A DNA stretch of 64,000 bases. Source: CALHRB01 sp964473465. GTDB lineage: Bacteria > Bacteroidota > Ignavibacteria > Kapaibacteriales > UBA2268. The stretch is taken from positions 186,001-250,000 of the forward strand of contig CAYYPE010000004.1 of the NCBI GenBank assembly GCA_964473465.1. The letters run 5' to 3'. How positions within the stretch are numbered: position 1 is the stretch's first letter; the number at the start of each line of letters is the position of its first letter. Position numbers and translations under genes: made by a program. This document shows positions 37,415-46,062 of the stretch, piece by piece. The notes beneath the pieces were generated by a model, which saw nothing but the letters and a program-made list of their open reading frames with translations, did no database searches and was not told the DNA's origin.

Positions 37415-38653
37415 TCATTCATAAAAAGCAATACTGGCAAAGGAAACAGCCGACTTGGTTTCAGTTTCATCCCATTGATTATACTCGAGAAATTTACTCT
37501 CTCTGAACTTATTCATCTGCAATACTGAATAAATCGGTGACAATCCGCAAATTTTCCTTCGGTCGTTATTCTTTGCTACTTTCTTGAAGAATTCATCAGC
37601 TTCAAAATTTATGAGGTGATTAATCAACATTTTGTCTTCTTCACGTAATATTTCAAGTTCGGGTGCAGCATCAAAGTCATCACCAAATTTCCGCCCTATA
37701 TGAGCAAAATCAACGCTTGCAATATATACAGTTTTTTTGCCCGACTGAATGACAAGATCTTTGAGTTTCCTGATTAGCTCCTGAAAATGTTCGTCATCTT
37801 TTGGAAGTGTGTCAGTTTGAACAAAATTATGAAAAGAACCAACAAGAATTGGTAATATTTTGAATTTGTCACCAAACAAGTATTGAAGGAAAACAAGCTG
37901 TAATTCAATTGAGTGTTCATTTTTATGAGCTAACTCGTCAAAGCGAATATTTCCGTTACTAATTGTTTTTAACTGATTAATTATATCCTTGTCAGTTTCA
38001 ACAACACCAAAAGGAGTCTCAAAATCCTTTTCCGTAAACATAAAATAATCGCTCGAAGCATAATGGGATGTTCCGAATATAACAACCAATTCGGGATTTT
38101 TATCCTTTATTGCATGATAAGCAGCGGCATAGGTTTTTAGGGCACCTAAGCCAACCCTGAAATCAATATGAGGCACTATGATAGAATCTGCGTCAGGTTT
38201 GATATCATCAGGTTTTCTCGCATTTAAAATAGCTTTAATCTGTGATTGCAAATGCTCAGGATTATCACTATAAGTGTTCCCGGCACATACGGGCTTTCTT
38301 ATGGGGGAGTGAAGATATTCGTCCAATTCATTTTTCAAATTATAGTAGTTTTCTGTTTCAAGAAAGCCAAGATGGTCAAGATAATAAATAAGATTGAAAA
38401 TAGGCTCTATTATCTCAGCTATGTCATCGCTATTTGCATCCTTCAAAACATTTTCGATATCACTTTTTTTAAAAGTGCCATCCAGCATTTGCAAAAGTGG
38501 GACAATTGAAAAAGGTATCTGGATAGGTTGCCGTGCATATCCGTTTGGGTCATACAAAATGACTTGTTGTTCATCTTCCTGATCAACTAATTCAAAAGCT
38601 ATATCTTCCCTTAATTTTGGAAGTAAAAAATCTTCATTTATATTCATGCTCAT
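37415..38653 (-). CDS. amrB: Memo-family protein (AmmeMemoRadiSam system protein B) with N-terminal extension
   Basis: 412 residues. The Memo domain runs from about residue 125 to the end. Its conserved metal-site positions are visible: VPHIDFRVG (His), FGTSHYA (His), NEHSIELQLVFLQ and KICGLSPIY (Cys). Human MEMO1 binds metal through the equivalent His/His/Cys. The N-terminal 120 residues (for example LLQMLDGTFKKSDIENVLKD) look like a PqqD-like winged-helix module and are not part of the standard family. The bacterial AMMECR1 and radical-SAM partners are not in the window. Biochemical role unsettled. It is convergent with the vWA-OmpA gene, with only 11 bp between their stops. Confidence 0.85.
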   Translation of the reverse strand: MSMNINEDFLLPKLREDIAFELVDQEDEQQVILYDPNGYARQPIQIPFSIVPLLQMLDGTFKKSDIENVLKDANSDDIAEIIEPIFNLIYYLDHLGFLETENYYNLKNELDEYLHSPIRKPVCAGNTYSDNPEHLQSQIKAILNARKPDDIKPDADSIIVPHIDFRVGLGALKTYAAAYHAIKDKNPELVVIFGTSHYASSDYFMFTEKDFETPFGVVETDKDIINQLKTISNGNIRFDELAHKNEHSIELQLVFLQYLFGDKFKILPILVGSFHNFVQTDTLPKDDEHFQELIRKLKDLVIQSGKKTVYIASVDFAHIGRKFGDDFDAAPELEILREEDKMLINHLINFEADEFFKKVAKNNDRRKICGLSPIYSVLQMNKFRESKFLEYNQWDETETKSAVSFASIAFYE

Positions 38654-38659
38654 TATAAA

Positions 38660-38854
38660 TCACTTAATTTTGTTTTGCATAGTTTTGATTAGAAAAAAAA
38701 CCACAAAAATGGTCATCAAATTTATAACAGCAGCTATCAAATACCACAACTCTTTAGTTATAAAGTAAGCTACTAAAAAAAGCAAAAATGCTACGAAATT
38801 GCCAATACCTACGTAAATAATTGTTTTTGTATAGTTATCTATATTTTTCAGCAT
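38660..38854 (-). CDS. Small two-helix membrane protein
   Basis: 64 residues with two hydrophobic helices (about 11-32, IIYVGIGNFVAFLLFLVAYFI; 36-57, LWYLIAAVINLMTIFVVFFLI), a short polar turn between them and a basic tail (KTMQNKIK). It lies tightly between speA (5 nt upstream) and amrB (6 nt downstream) on the same strand, which supports it as a real gene. Family unknown. Confidence 0.6.
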   Translation of the reverse strand: MLKNIDNYTKTIIYVGIGNFVAFLLFLVAYFITKELWYLIAAVINLMTIFVVFFLIKTMQNKIK

Positions 38855-38859
38855 CTGTC

Positions 38860-40749
38860 TTACTCAAGATAAGTGTATCCATAAAGTCCAGAGCGATAAT
38901 TAGAAAGGAATTCTTTCCCTTCTTCTGCTGTTATTTTCCCCTGTTTTACAGAAGTTGTAACCCATGTCTCCATTGTTCTGACAAGTGACTTAGCATTATA
39001 TTGCACATAATCAAGAACTTCGGCTACAGTTTCTCCGTCAATTATCTGTTTAATTTTGAATTCATCATCTTCAACAACCACATGAACAGCATTAGTGTCT
39101 CCAAACAGATTATGTAAATCTCCTAATATTTCCTGATAAGCACCAACAAGAAAAACTCCAAGATAATAAGGCTCTGACTCATTAAATTCGTGCAAAGGCA
39201 GATAATGTGAAAAGTTACGGCTTCCAATAAAATTATCGATCTTACCATCGGAATCGCAGGTTATATCTTGAATAGTAGCAACCCTTGTGGGTTTTTCATT
39301 TAAACGATGAATTGGTAAAATTGGAAATATCTGGTCTATAGCCCATGAATCAGGTAATGATTGAAACAAGGAGAAATTACAAAAATATTTATCTGCAAGC
39401 ATTTTCGAAAGTGGTCTATATTCTTCTGGTTGATGCTTCAATTCGAGACTTAACTGATACACTTCCCGTGCAATGCTCCAGAAAAGTCTTTCTATCAACG
39501 CCCTTGTCTTCAAATCAATCATTCCAAGACTAAATAAATCAAGCGAATCCTCCCTTATTTGCTGGGAATCGTGCCATGTTTCAAACATTGTTGAATGAGT
39601 TAATTTTTCTAACAAGGTGAATAGCTCACGAACGTTCTCGTGGTCATGTTCAGTAATTTTATAGTTATAATCCCATTCGGGCAGAGTAGTGGTTTCGAGA
39701 ACATCAAAAACAAGAATTGAATGATGGGCTGTCAAAGACCTGCCTGACTCAGTTATAATATTTGGATGCGGTAAGTCATTTTTATCGCTTGCGTCCTGTA
39801 TCATATATATTGCATCATTGACATATTCCTGAATTGTGTAATTAATACTACTGGGTGAAAATGACCTTGTACCATCATAATCTACTCCAAGACCTCCGCC
39901 GATATCGACAAACTCAACATTACAACCGAGTTTCTTCATCTGAACATAAAATTGGGAGCATTCACGTAAAGCATTTTTTATTTTACGGATATTGGTTATC
40001 TGACTCCCAAGATGAAAGTGGATTAATTTTATCTGTTCTAAAATTTTACTGGATTTTGCTATCTCAACTGCTTCGATAAGCTCACTTGCATTTAAACCAA
40101 ATTTACTCTGGTCTCCGCCTGACTCCTCCCATTTACCACTTCCTGAACTTGCAAGTTTAATCCTGATACCAATATTTGGTTTAACTTTTAATCTTCTGGA
40201 AATTGTGATTATCTGTCGGAGTTCGTTTAATTTTTCAACCACAAGAAAAATTCTCTTGCCCATTTTTTGAGCTAACAGAGCAAGTTCAATGAAACTCTCA
40301 TCTTTATACCCATTACAAATTATAAGTGCCTCAGGATTCTGAGTGATGGCAAGCACCGCATGCAGTTCAGGTTTTGAACCGGCTTCCAATCCAATGTTGA
40401 ATTTTTTTCCATATCGCATAATTTCTTCAACTACCGGACGAACCTGATTTACTTTTATAGGATAGATATTAAAATAACTGCCTTTGAAACCATATTCTTT
40501 GGATGCCTGTTCAAAACAGCTTGATATAGTCTCAATCCTGTTATCCAATATATCAGGAAATCTAAGAAGCACAGGTAGTGAAACATCCCTGATGAGTAAT
40601 TCATCTATCAATTCTTTCAAATCAATCTTTACACCATTTGCAGATGGTGTTACTACTACATTGCCTTTCTCATTGACATTGAAGTAGTTCTGCCCCCACC
40701 CGTTGATGTTATAAAGTTCGATTGAGTCCTCGATACGCCACTTGCGCAT
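38860..40749 (-). CDS. speA: Biosynthetic arginine decarboxylase
   Basis: 629 residues, the normal length for SpeA. PLP-binding Lys region: FNIYPIKVNQVRPVVEEI (Lys about residue 100), then FNIGLEAGSKPEL. Further conserved blocks are LIHFHLGSQI near 245, VEFVDIGGGLGVDYDG near 277, ITESGRSLTAHHSILVF near 340 and YLGVFLVGAYQEILGDLHNLFGD near 530. It makes agmatine from arginine, the first step of a polyamine route. It is the first gene of a minus-strand unit with the small membrane protein and amrB. Partner genes (agmatine deiminase or ureohydrolase) are not in the window. Confidence 0.96.
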   Translation of the reverse strand: MRKWRIEDSIELYNINGWGQNYFNVNEKGNVVVTPSANGVKIDLKELIDELLIRDVSLPVLLRFPDILDNRIETISSCFEQASKEYGFKGSYFNIYPIKVNQVRPVVEEIMRYGKKFNIGLEAGSKPELHAVLAITQNPEALIICNGYKDESFIELALLAQKMGKRIFLVVEKLNELRQIITISRRLKVKPNIGIRIKLASSGSGKWEESGGDQSKFGLNASELIEAVEIAKSSKILEQIKLIHFHLGSQITNIRKIKNALRECSQFYVQMKKLGCNVEFVDIGGGLGVDYDGTRSFSPSSINYTIQEYVNDAIYMIQDASDKNDLPHPNIITESGRSLTAHHSILVFDVLETTTLPEWDYNYKITEHDHENVRELFTLLEKLTHSTMFETWHDSQQIREDSLDLFSLGMIDLKTRALIERLFWSIAREVYQLSLELKHQPEEYRPLSKMLADKYFCNFSLFQSLPDSWAIDQIFPILPIHRLNEKPTRVATIQDITCDSDGKIDNFIGSRNFSHYLPLHEFNESEPYYLGVFLVGAYQEILGDLHNLFGDTNAVHVVVEDDEFKIKQIIDGETVAEVLDYVQYNAKSLVRTMETWVTTSVKQGKITAEEGKEFLSNYRSGLYGYTYLE

Positions 40750-40970
40750 TTTTACCTCTAATTTAGATTTAAGTTTATAAAAGAATATAATTTACGTATT
40801 TAAATTGTAAATATTGATTTTAATCAGTTAACAATTAATTAATTTAATTAATTTTTTAATGTTTAATGAAAATTTTAATATTTCAATTAAATAAAAAAGG
40901 AGTTTCTGAATATTTTCATTTAATAATCTTGAATAATAAGAAATTAAAATCTTATTATTAATTTGCATAA
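40750..40970. promoter_or_regulatory. Divergent AT-rich intergenic region between speA and the LolC/E-type permease
   Basis: 221 bp of very AT-rich DNA, including tandem TTAATTAA-like runs around 40830-40860. It must hold the promoters of both flanking genes. I cannot place -33/-7 boxes with confidence. Confidence 0.3.
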
Positions 40971-42197
40971 ATGGATTTAAAAATATATAATTTTATATCA
41001 AAAAGACTGGCTCAACCATCAGAGCAAAGTTCATTTCTTGGCTTTGTCAGAATTGTTGCTCTTGTCAGTGTTTCTTTGGGAAGTATGGCTCTTATTATTT
41101 CGCTTTCAGTGCTTGAAGGTTTCGAAAAGGCTCTTTATGATAATGCAGTCAAATTTACATCACATATTACTATTAATGCTTTCGAAAGAAAATTAATACA
41201 TAATTCTGAAAATCTTATCTCAGACATTAAATCTAATGTCCCTGCTGTTCAATCAATAGCTCCTTTTGTCGAAAGACAGGGTTTATTAAAATTTAAAAAT
41301 ACACTTGAAGCTGTTCTCATAAGAGGTTATAAAACTCAAAATGATATTACCGATATTAAATCTAACCTTGTTTCAGGATCTTTCCAATTTTCAGATAAAT
41401 CCGCAAAAGAAATTGTAATAAGCAAAAGAATGGCAGACAAATTAAAAGTGTATTTAGGAGATGATATTATTTTATATTCTATGAGGGAATCACCAAATGG
41501 TAGCCTTGCTTATCCAGACATTGATAAATTCAAAATAAAAGGCATTTACGAAACAGGATTTGCCAAATATGATGATGCTATTGTATTTATCCCATATTTA
41601 TCTGCACAAAATATTTTCCAGATTCCCCCCAATAGCGCAACTTCAATTGATGTGATGATTGATAATCTGAATAATATAAATTTTGTTTCTGAACAAATTC
41701 AATCAATCATTGGTTATAAATATTACACACTCACTGTTTTTGAAATAAACAGCTCTGCATTTGCATGGATTGAACTTCAAAAAGATCCTATTCCCATTGT
41801 TCTTGGACTTATTAGTTTGGTTGCAGTATCTAACGTATTAACCATTCTGTTAATTACTGTTATCGAAAAAACCCGTTCAATTGGAATACTTAGAGCCTTA
41901 GGATTAGCTCCAAAACACATTATAAGAATTTTTGTTTTTCAAGGACTTTCGATTGCTTTGATGGGTAATTTCATTGGTTGCTCCCTTGCTTTATTATTTT
42001 CATTTTTGCAAAAAACCTTTAGTCTAATAAATTTAAGAGGGGAAGTTTATTTCCTCGATACTCTTCCAATAAGCATAAATATTGAACATTATCTGACTAT
42101 TATCATTATAACAATCATTCTTGCTTTGGTCTCAACATTTATTCCTGCTTTAATAGCCTCGAGAATGAATACTGTTCAATCTATCAGATTCAAGTAA
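40971..42197 (+). CDS. LolC/LolE-type ABC transporter permease (FtsX-like)
   Basis: 408 residues. Four transmembrane helices arranged as one N-terminal (about 22-48, VRIVALVSVSLGSMALIISLSVLEGFE) and three C-terminal (about 268-300, 318-345, 368-392), separated by a large periplasmic MacB-PCD-like domain. This is the LolC/E topology. The cytoplasmic loop EKTRSIGILRALGLAPKHIIRIF is the classic coupling segment that contacts the ATPase. The family extracts lipoproteins from the inner membrane toward LolA. No LolD ATPase or second permease is adjacent. Its stop is one base from the stop of the convergent haem lipoprotein gene. Confidence 0.88.
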   Translation: MDLKIYNFISKRLAQPSEQSSFLGFVRIVALVSVSLGSMALIISLSVLEGFEKALYDNAVKFTSHITINAFERKLIHNSENLISDIKSNVPAVQSIAPFVERQGLLKFKNTLEAVLIRGYKTQNDITDIKSNLVSGSFQFSDKSAKEIVISKRMADKLKVYLGDDIILYSMRESPNGSLAYPDIDKFKIKGIYETGFAKYDDAIVFIPYLSAQNIFQIPPNSATSIDVMIDNLNNINFVSEQIQSIIGYKYYTLTVFEINSSAFAWIELQKDPIPIVLGLISLVAVSNVLTILLITVIEKTRSIGILRALGLAPKHIIRIFVFQGLSIALMGNFIGCSLALLFSFLQKTFSLINLRGEVYFLDTLPISINIEHYLTIIIITIILALVSTFIPALIASRMNTVQSIRFK

Positions 42198-42198
42198 A

Positions 42199-42786
42199 TT
42201 ATTGTTTTCTGTATTTCATTATTAAATGCCACATCCCTCTTAAATCTCCAGCTTTGTAACCTGTAGCATTGTCAAATGGGTATAATTCTGTGATCGTGTT
42301 GTAATAATCAAGTTTTAATTCATTGCCAATACTTCCATGACATTTAAGGCATAAATCCATAATAATTATGGGTTTAAAGAAATGTATATCATTATTAATT
42401 GACTTAATAATTGGTTTTAGATTCTTTCCTTCATTTAATAATTTTGAATAATATTCAAGTATGGCTTTCTCCAAACTATCGGGTTGATTTGCAGGGTTTC
42501 GGAATTTATTGCTGGTTCTTCGAATTCTGACATTATTTGTTTTTTCAAGGTGATAAATGATAGGATATGCGTTCAAATTACAGTATTTAAGAGCCCCCTT
42601 AATTCCAGTTTCTTCAACAGCTCTTTTTACATTGGACATTAAACTGTCAAATGATTCTTTCACTAACAAATCACCAGCCTTAATATAATATTCTTCTTCG
42701 TCAGGAGTAAGTTTAATGTTATTATCTTGATTATTACAAGATATCGTAAGAATTAAAAGTAAAGAGATAATAAAATATCTTTGCAT
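42199..42786 (-). CDS. Haem-binding lipoprotein of the Tll0287/DUF3365 type
   Basis: 195 residues from ATG 42786, preceded by AGAGGGA; longer upstream starts would run into the M16 gene. The signal sequence ends in a lipobox (LILTISCNNQ). Near the C-terminus LCLKCHGSIGN supplies a single c-type haem motif CxxCH (about residues 155-159). The upstream sequence (RIRRTSNKFRNPANQPDSLEKAI) matches DUF3365 proteins, which are thought to be periplasmic haem-based sensors or electron carriers. It is in a minus-strand run after the M16 peptidase and FtsY. Role unknown. Confidence 0.82.
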   Translation of the reverse strand: MQRYFIISLLLILTISCNNQDNNIKLTPDEEEYYIKAGDLLVKESFDSLMSNVKRAVEETGIKGALKYCNLNAYPIIYHLEKTNNVRIRRTSNKFRNPANQPDSLEKAILEYYSKLLNEGKNLKPIIKSINNDIHFFKPIIIMDLCLKCHGSIGNELKLDYYNTITELYPFDNATGYKAGDLRGMWHLIMKYRKQ

Positions 42787-42829
42787 TTTTCCCTCTGAAA
42801 TCAATTTATTGCAAATATAAAAATAAATT

Positions 42830-44125
42830 CTATATAAAGATAATTGCACTCCAATTTTCAGGGAAAAAATATTTTGTTGCAATATCATTTAAATCGTCAA
42901 TTGATATACAATCAATTTTCTCAATTATTTCAGTCAGAGATTCATTATAACCAAGCGTAAGCTCCGATTTTGCAATGTTTTGTATTCTTGCAGACATGCT
43001 TTCCAGTGCCATAATTGTATTAGACTTTAGTTGTTCTTTAGCAATTTTTAATTCAAGTTTTGTTATGCCATTTATAGCAAGATTTTTTAGCTCTTTTTCA
43101 ACTAACATTCTAATTTTATCATGATTATTTTTTTCGCCTGCTGCATAAATTGATATATTTCCGGTTTTTTTAAACAATTGAAGAGAAGAGTAAACTGTGT
43201 AAACTAAACTACTGTCTTCTCTCAGCTTTTTATGCAGTCGGGAGCTTAATCCTTCACCCAAAATAAAGTTCAAAGCGGCAATCTTGTATCTTTCTTCTGA
43301 GTTCATGCCTCCAACCAACCTGTTCATAAGCAAATGAGATTGATTAAATCTTTTCTTGTATGATAATGAAGTTGGAGTATTAACTACATCAATGAAATCT
43401 GGTTTAAACGAATTATTGTCTGAAACAAAGTCAAATTTATTGAAGTTTTGCCATATTATTTCTGTTAATCTTTGATGTTCAAGTGGACCCGCATAAGAAA
43501 TAACAATGTTTGAAGGAGAATAATACTTATCATGAAATTCAATAACATCATTAACCTTGATACCCTTAACCGACTTTAAATTCCCAACAATCGGATGCGA
43601 CAGTGCGTTGGAACCGAAAAGGATTTTATCTCCGTAATCAAAAATCACCTCCTCCGGCTCATCATCATAGGATTTTATTTCTTCAATAATTATTAATTTC
43701 TCTTTCTCAATGTCCTTTTCAATAAAAATCGGATGAAGAACAATTTCAGACATTAATCTTACGCAGGGCTTAAAATTATCCTGAATTGCCCTTACATAAT
43801 AACAAGTTGCTTCCTTGGTAGTGTAAGCATTTGTATATGCCCCGATAGATTCAAAGGCTGTATTGAGCTTCCTTCCTGAATTTTTTCTTGTTTTTCTGAA
43901 TGAGGCATGCTCGACAAAATGTGCCAGTCCGTCAAGATTCCTGAAATCACAGTTAGAACCAGCGTCAACAAATACACCAAAAGCAAAGGAACTCGAAGTT
44001 TTTATTTCCTCGGATATGATTCTAACCCCATTCGGTAGAACAGTTTTTGAGAAAATGATATTGTTCTTTAATTCATCTTTTCCGTTTGTGGGAGCTAATC
44101 TATATTTAATCTTTGGTTTTGTCAT
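42830..44125 (-). CDS. M16 family zinc peptidase (processing-peptidase-like)
   Basis: 431 residues. The inverted zinc motif HxxEH is present as LAHFVEHASF (about residues 67-76), with the downstream Glu in the EKLIIIEEIKSYDDEPEE segment near 145. It is the single-unit form of about 430 residues, like bacterial mitochondrial-processing-peptidase beta homologues (LPNGVRIISEE opening). There is no signal peptide, so it is probably cytosolic. Its ATG overlaps the ftsY stop by 4 nt (ATGA), so translation is coupled to ftsY. Confidence 0.93.
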   Translation of the reverse strand: MTKPKIKYRLAPTNGKDELKNNIIFSKTVLPNGVRIISEEIKTSSSFAFGVFVDAGSNCDFRNLDGLAHFVEHASFRKTRKNSGRKLNTAFESIGAYTNAYTTKEATCYYVRAIQDNFKPCVRLMSEIVLHPIFIEKDIEKEKLIIIEEIKSYDDEPEEVIFDYGDKILFGSNALSHPIVGNLKSVKGIKVNDVIEFHDKYYSPSNIVISYAGPLEHQRLTEIIWQNFNKFDFVSDNNSFKPDFIDVVNTPTSLSYKKRFNQSHLLMNRLVGGMNSEERYKIAALNFILGEGLSSRLHKKLREDSSLVYTVYSSLQLFKKTGNISIYAAGEKNNHDKIRMLVEKELKNLAINGITKLELKIAKEQLKSNTIMALESMSARIQNIAKSELTLGYNESLTEIIEKIDCISIDDLNDIATKYFFPENWSAIIFI

Positions 44126-45135
44126 TGATTTTTATTTTTTTCGTTATTTTGAAATAATGCTTCAACAAAAAGGACAGGATCGAAAACCTGAAGGTCATCA
44201 ATTTTTTCACCAACTCCTATGTATCTCACAGGGATTCTTAATTCATCAGCAATTGGAATAACAACACCACCTTTTGCAGTGCCATCAAGCTTAGTTAGCA
44301 CAATTCCTGTTATATTTGCGACTTTAGAAAATTCTTTTGCCTGTTGGATAGCATTCTGGCCTGTGGTAGCATCAAGAACGAGCATAACATCATCGGGTGC
44401 GTTGGTTTTTAATTTTTTCATCACTCTCGATATTTTTTCTAACTCAGCCATAAGGTTCGCTTTGTTATGAAGTCTTCCTGCTGTGTCAATTATTACAACA
44501 TCATACCCCTTCGAAATAGCTGAATTGAGTGTGTCATAAGCAACAGAGGCTGGATCTGCTCCCTGTTTTTGTTGAACGATAGGCACACCTGCTCTTTCTG
44601 CCCAAATTTCGAGTTGCTCATTTGCCGCAGCACGAAAGGTATCAGCCGCTCCAATTAACACATTTTTGCCAGCATGCCTGTAATTAAAAGCCAGTTTCCC
44701 GATTGTAGTAGTCTTGCCAACCCCATTTACTCCGATAATAAGAATAGTATGTGGTTTATTACTTTCGTCAATCTTATATTCTCTATCAACATTTGCGGAT
44801 GGAGATTCGATCAAGAGTTTTAAAATTTCTTCCTTTAAAATCAAAAATATGTCTTCAGAATTTTCGAATCCCTCCTTTTTTATTCTTTCTTTCAAAGCAG
44901 TAATAATCTTTTCGGAGGAACGAACCCCAATATCAGCTGAAATCAAAATATCTTCGATGTCGTTCAGGAGTGATTGATCAATTTTTCTACCAATCCCCAG
45001 AACCCCCTGAATTTTTTGGAAGAAGTTCGATCGGGTTTTTTCAAGACCTTTCTGAATTTTATTAAACCCTAATGCATCGGTAGTTGATTGAACTGCAGAG
45101 GCAATTTTTTCTTTGAATTTATCGAATAATCCCAT
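44122..45135 (-). CDS. ftsY: Signal recognition particle receptor FtsY
   Basis: 337 residues with a short N-terminal region in place of the long acidic A domain of proteobacteria. SRP-GTPase motifs: GVNGVGKTTTIGKLA (G1, about residue 136), DTFRAAANEQL (G2), DTAGRLHNKANLM (G3, about 220), TKLDGTAKGG (G4) and IGVGEKIDDLQVFDP (G5). It docks SRP-ribosome complexes at the membrane for co-translational insertion. It is coupled to the M16 peptidase by an ATGA overlap. Confidence 0.97.
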   Translation of the reverse strand: MGLFDKFKEKIASAVQSTTDALGFNKIQKGLEKTRSNFFQKIQGVLGIGRKIDQSLLNDIEDILISADIGVRSSEKIITALKERIKKEGFENSEDIFLILKEEILKLLIESPSANVDREYKIDESNKPHTILIIGVNGVGKTTTIGKLAFNYRHAGKNVLIGAADTFRAAANEQLEIWAERAGVPIVQQKQGADPASVAYDTLNSAISKGYDVVIIDTAGRLHNKANLMAELEKISRVMKKLKTNAPDDVMLVLDATTGQNAIQQAKEFSKVANITGIVLTKLDGTAKGGVVIPIADELRIPVRYIGVGEKIDDLQVFDPVLFVEALFQNNEKNKNQ

Positions 45136-45200
45136 TATACCAAGTATCTTTAATTCAAAATTTTATTATTAGCTAATTTCAATTCTGGAAGACGAAGTAA

Positions 45201-45947
45201 TTAATTATTCATCTTAAAAATTTTACTTTTTATTATTCCAGCTTTATGAAAAAAATATAACAATGAAACTCTTAATACGCCGAATCCATATTTTATGCTT
45301 CTGAAAAAATTTATTGAGGAAGCTTCCTTGAAATATTTTGTCGGGCATGTTATTTCAGCAATTTCGTAACCTGCCATAAATATTTGAGCAATAACCTCAT
45401 TATCAAAAATAAAATCATCAGAATTGTTCTGATAGTTTATTTTCCTCAAGACTTCAGATGAATATGCCCTGTATCCAGTGTGATATTCTGACAGCTTTTG
45501 ATTTATGATTAAATTCTGCAAAAATGTCAATATTCTGTTTGCTATATATTTGTAAATTGGCATTCCACCTTTCAAAGCTCCTTTGCCAAGAATTCTGGAT
45601 CCGAAAACAACAGAATATATATCATTTGCAATTATGTAAGCCATTGAATGTATTAGCTTTGGAGTATATTGATAGTCAGGATGAAGCATAATTACAATAT
45701 CAGCTCCCAATTCCAACGCTTTAGTGTAACAAGTCTTTTGATTACCGCCATACCCAAGATTTTTTCTGTGTTGTAAATATTTAATACCTAATCTTTTAGC
45801 GATTTCAACAGTTTTATCATCACTTGCATCATCAACAAGTAATACTTCATCAACAATATCAAAAGGTATTTCGCTATAAGTAATTTCTAATGTTTTTTCT
45901 GCATTATATGCAGGCATAACAACAATCACTTTTCTGTTCTTTATCAT
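45201..45947 (-). CDS. Family 2 glycosyltransferase (dolichol-phosphate-mannose-synthase-like)
   Basis: 248 residues. GT-A fold features: VVMPAYNAEKTL (about 9-20), EVLLVDDASDDKTVEIA (nucleotide-binding DDAS near 39), HRKNLGYGGNQKTCYTKAL and MLHPDYQYTP, which replaces the DxD motif as HPDYQ. The GSRILGKGALKGGMPIYKYIANR block is typical of DPM1/GtrB-like enzymes. There are no clear transmembrane helices beyond a weak hydrophobic C-terminal patch. It likely transfers a sugar to a lipid or surface glycan. Single gene, divergent from the TPR gene. Confidence 0.88.
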   Translation of the reverse strand: MIKNRKVIVVMPAYNAEKTLEITYSEIPFDIVDEVLLVDDASDDKTVEIAKRLGIKYLQHRKNLGYGGNQKTCYTKALELGADIVIMLHPDYQYTPKLIHSMAYIIANDIYSVVFGSRILGKGALKGGMPIYKYIANRILTFLQNLIINQKLSEYHTGYRAYSSEVLRKINYQNNSDDFIFDNEVIAQIFMAGYEIAEITCPTKYFKEASSINFFRSIKYGFGVLRVSLLYFFHKAGIIKSKIFKMNN

Positions 45948-46062
45948 AAACTAAAATTTAATTATTTAAGTATTTAGTAAAACCAATTTAAACAAAAAAA
46001 CTTTAGTTTAAAAAGTTCTTAACCGATAATATATAATTGATCACTATTGGGATTCACCTAAC

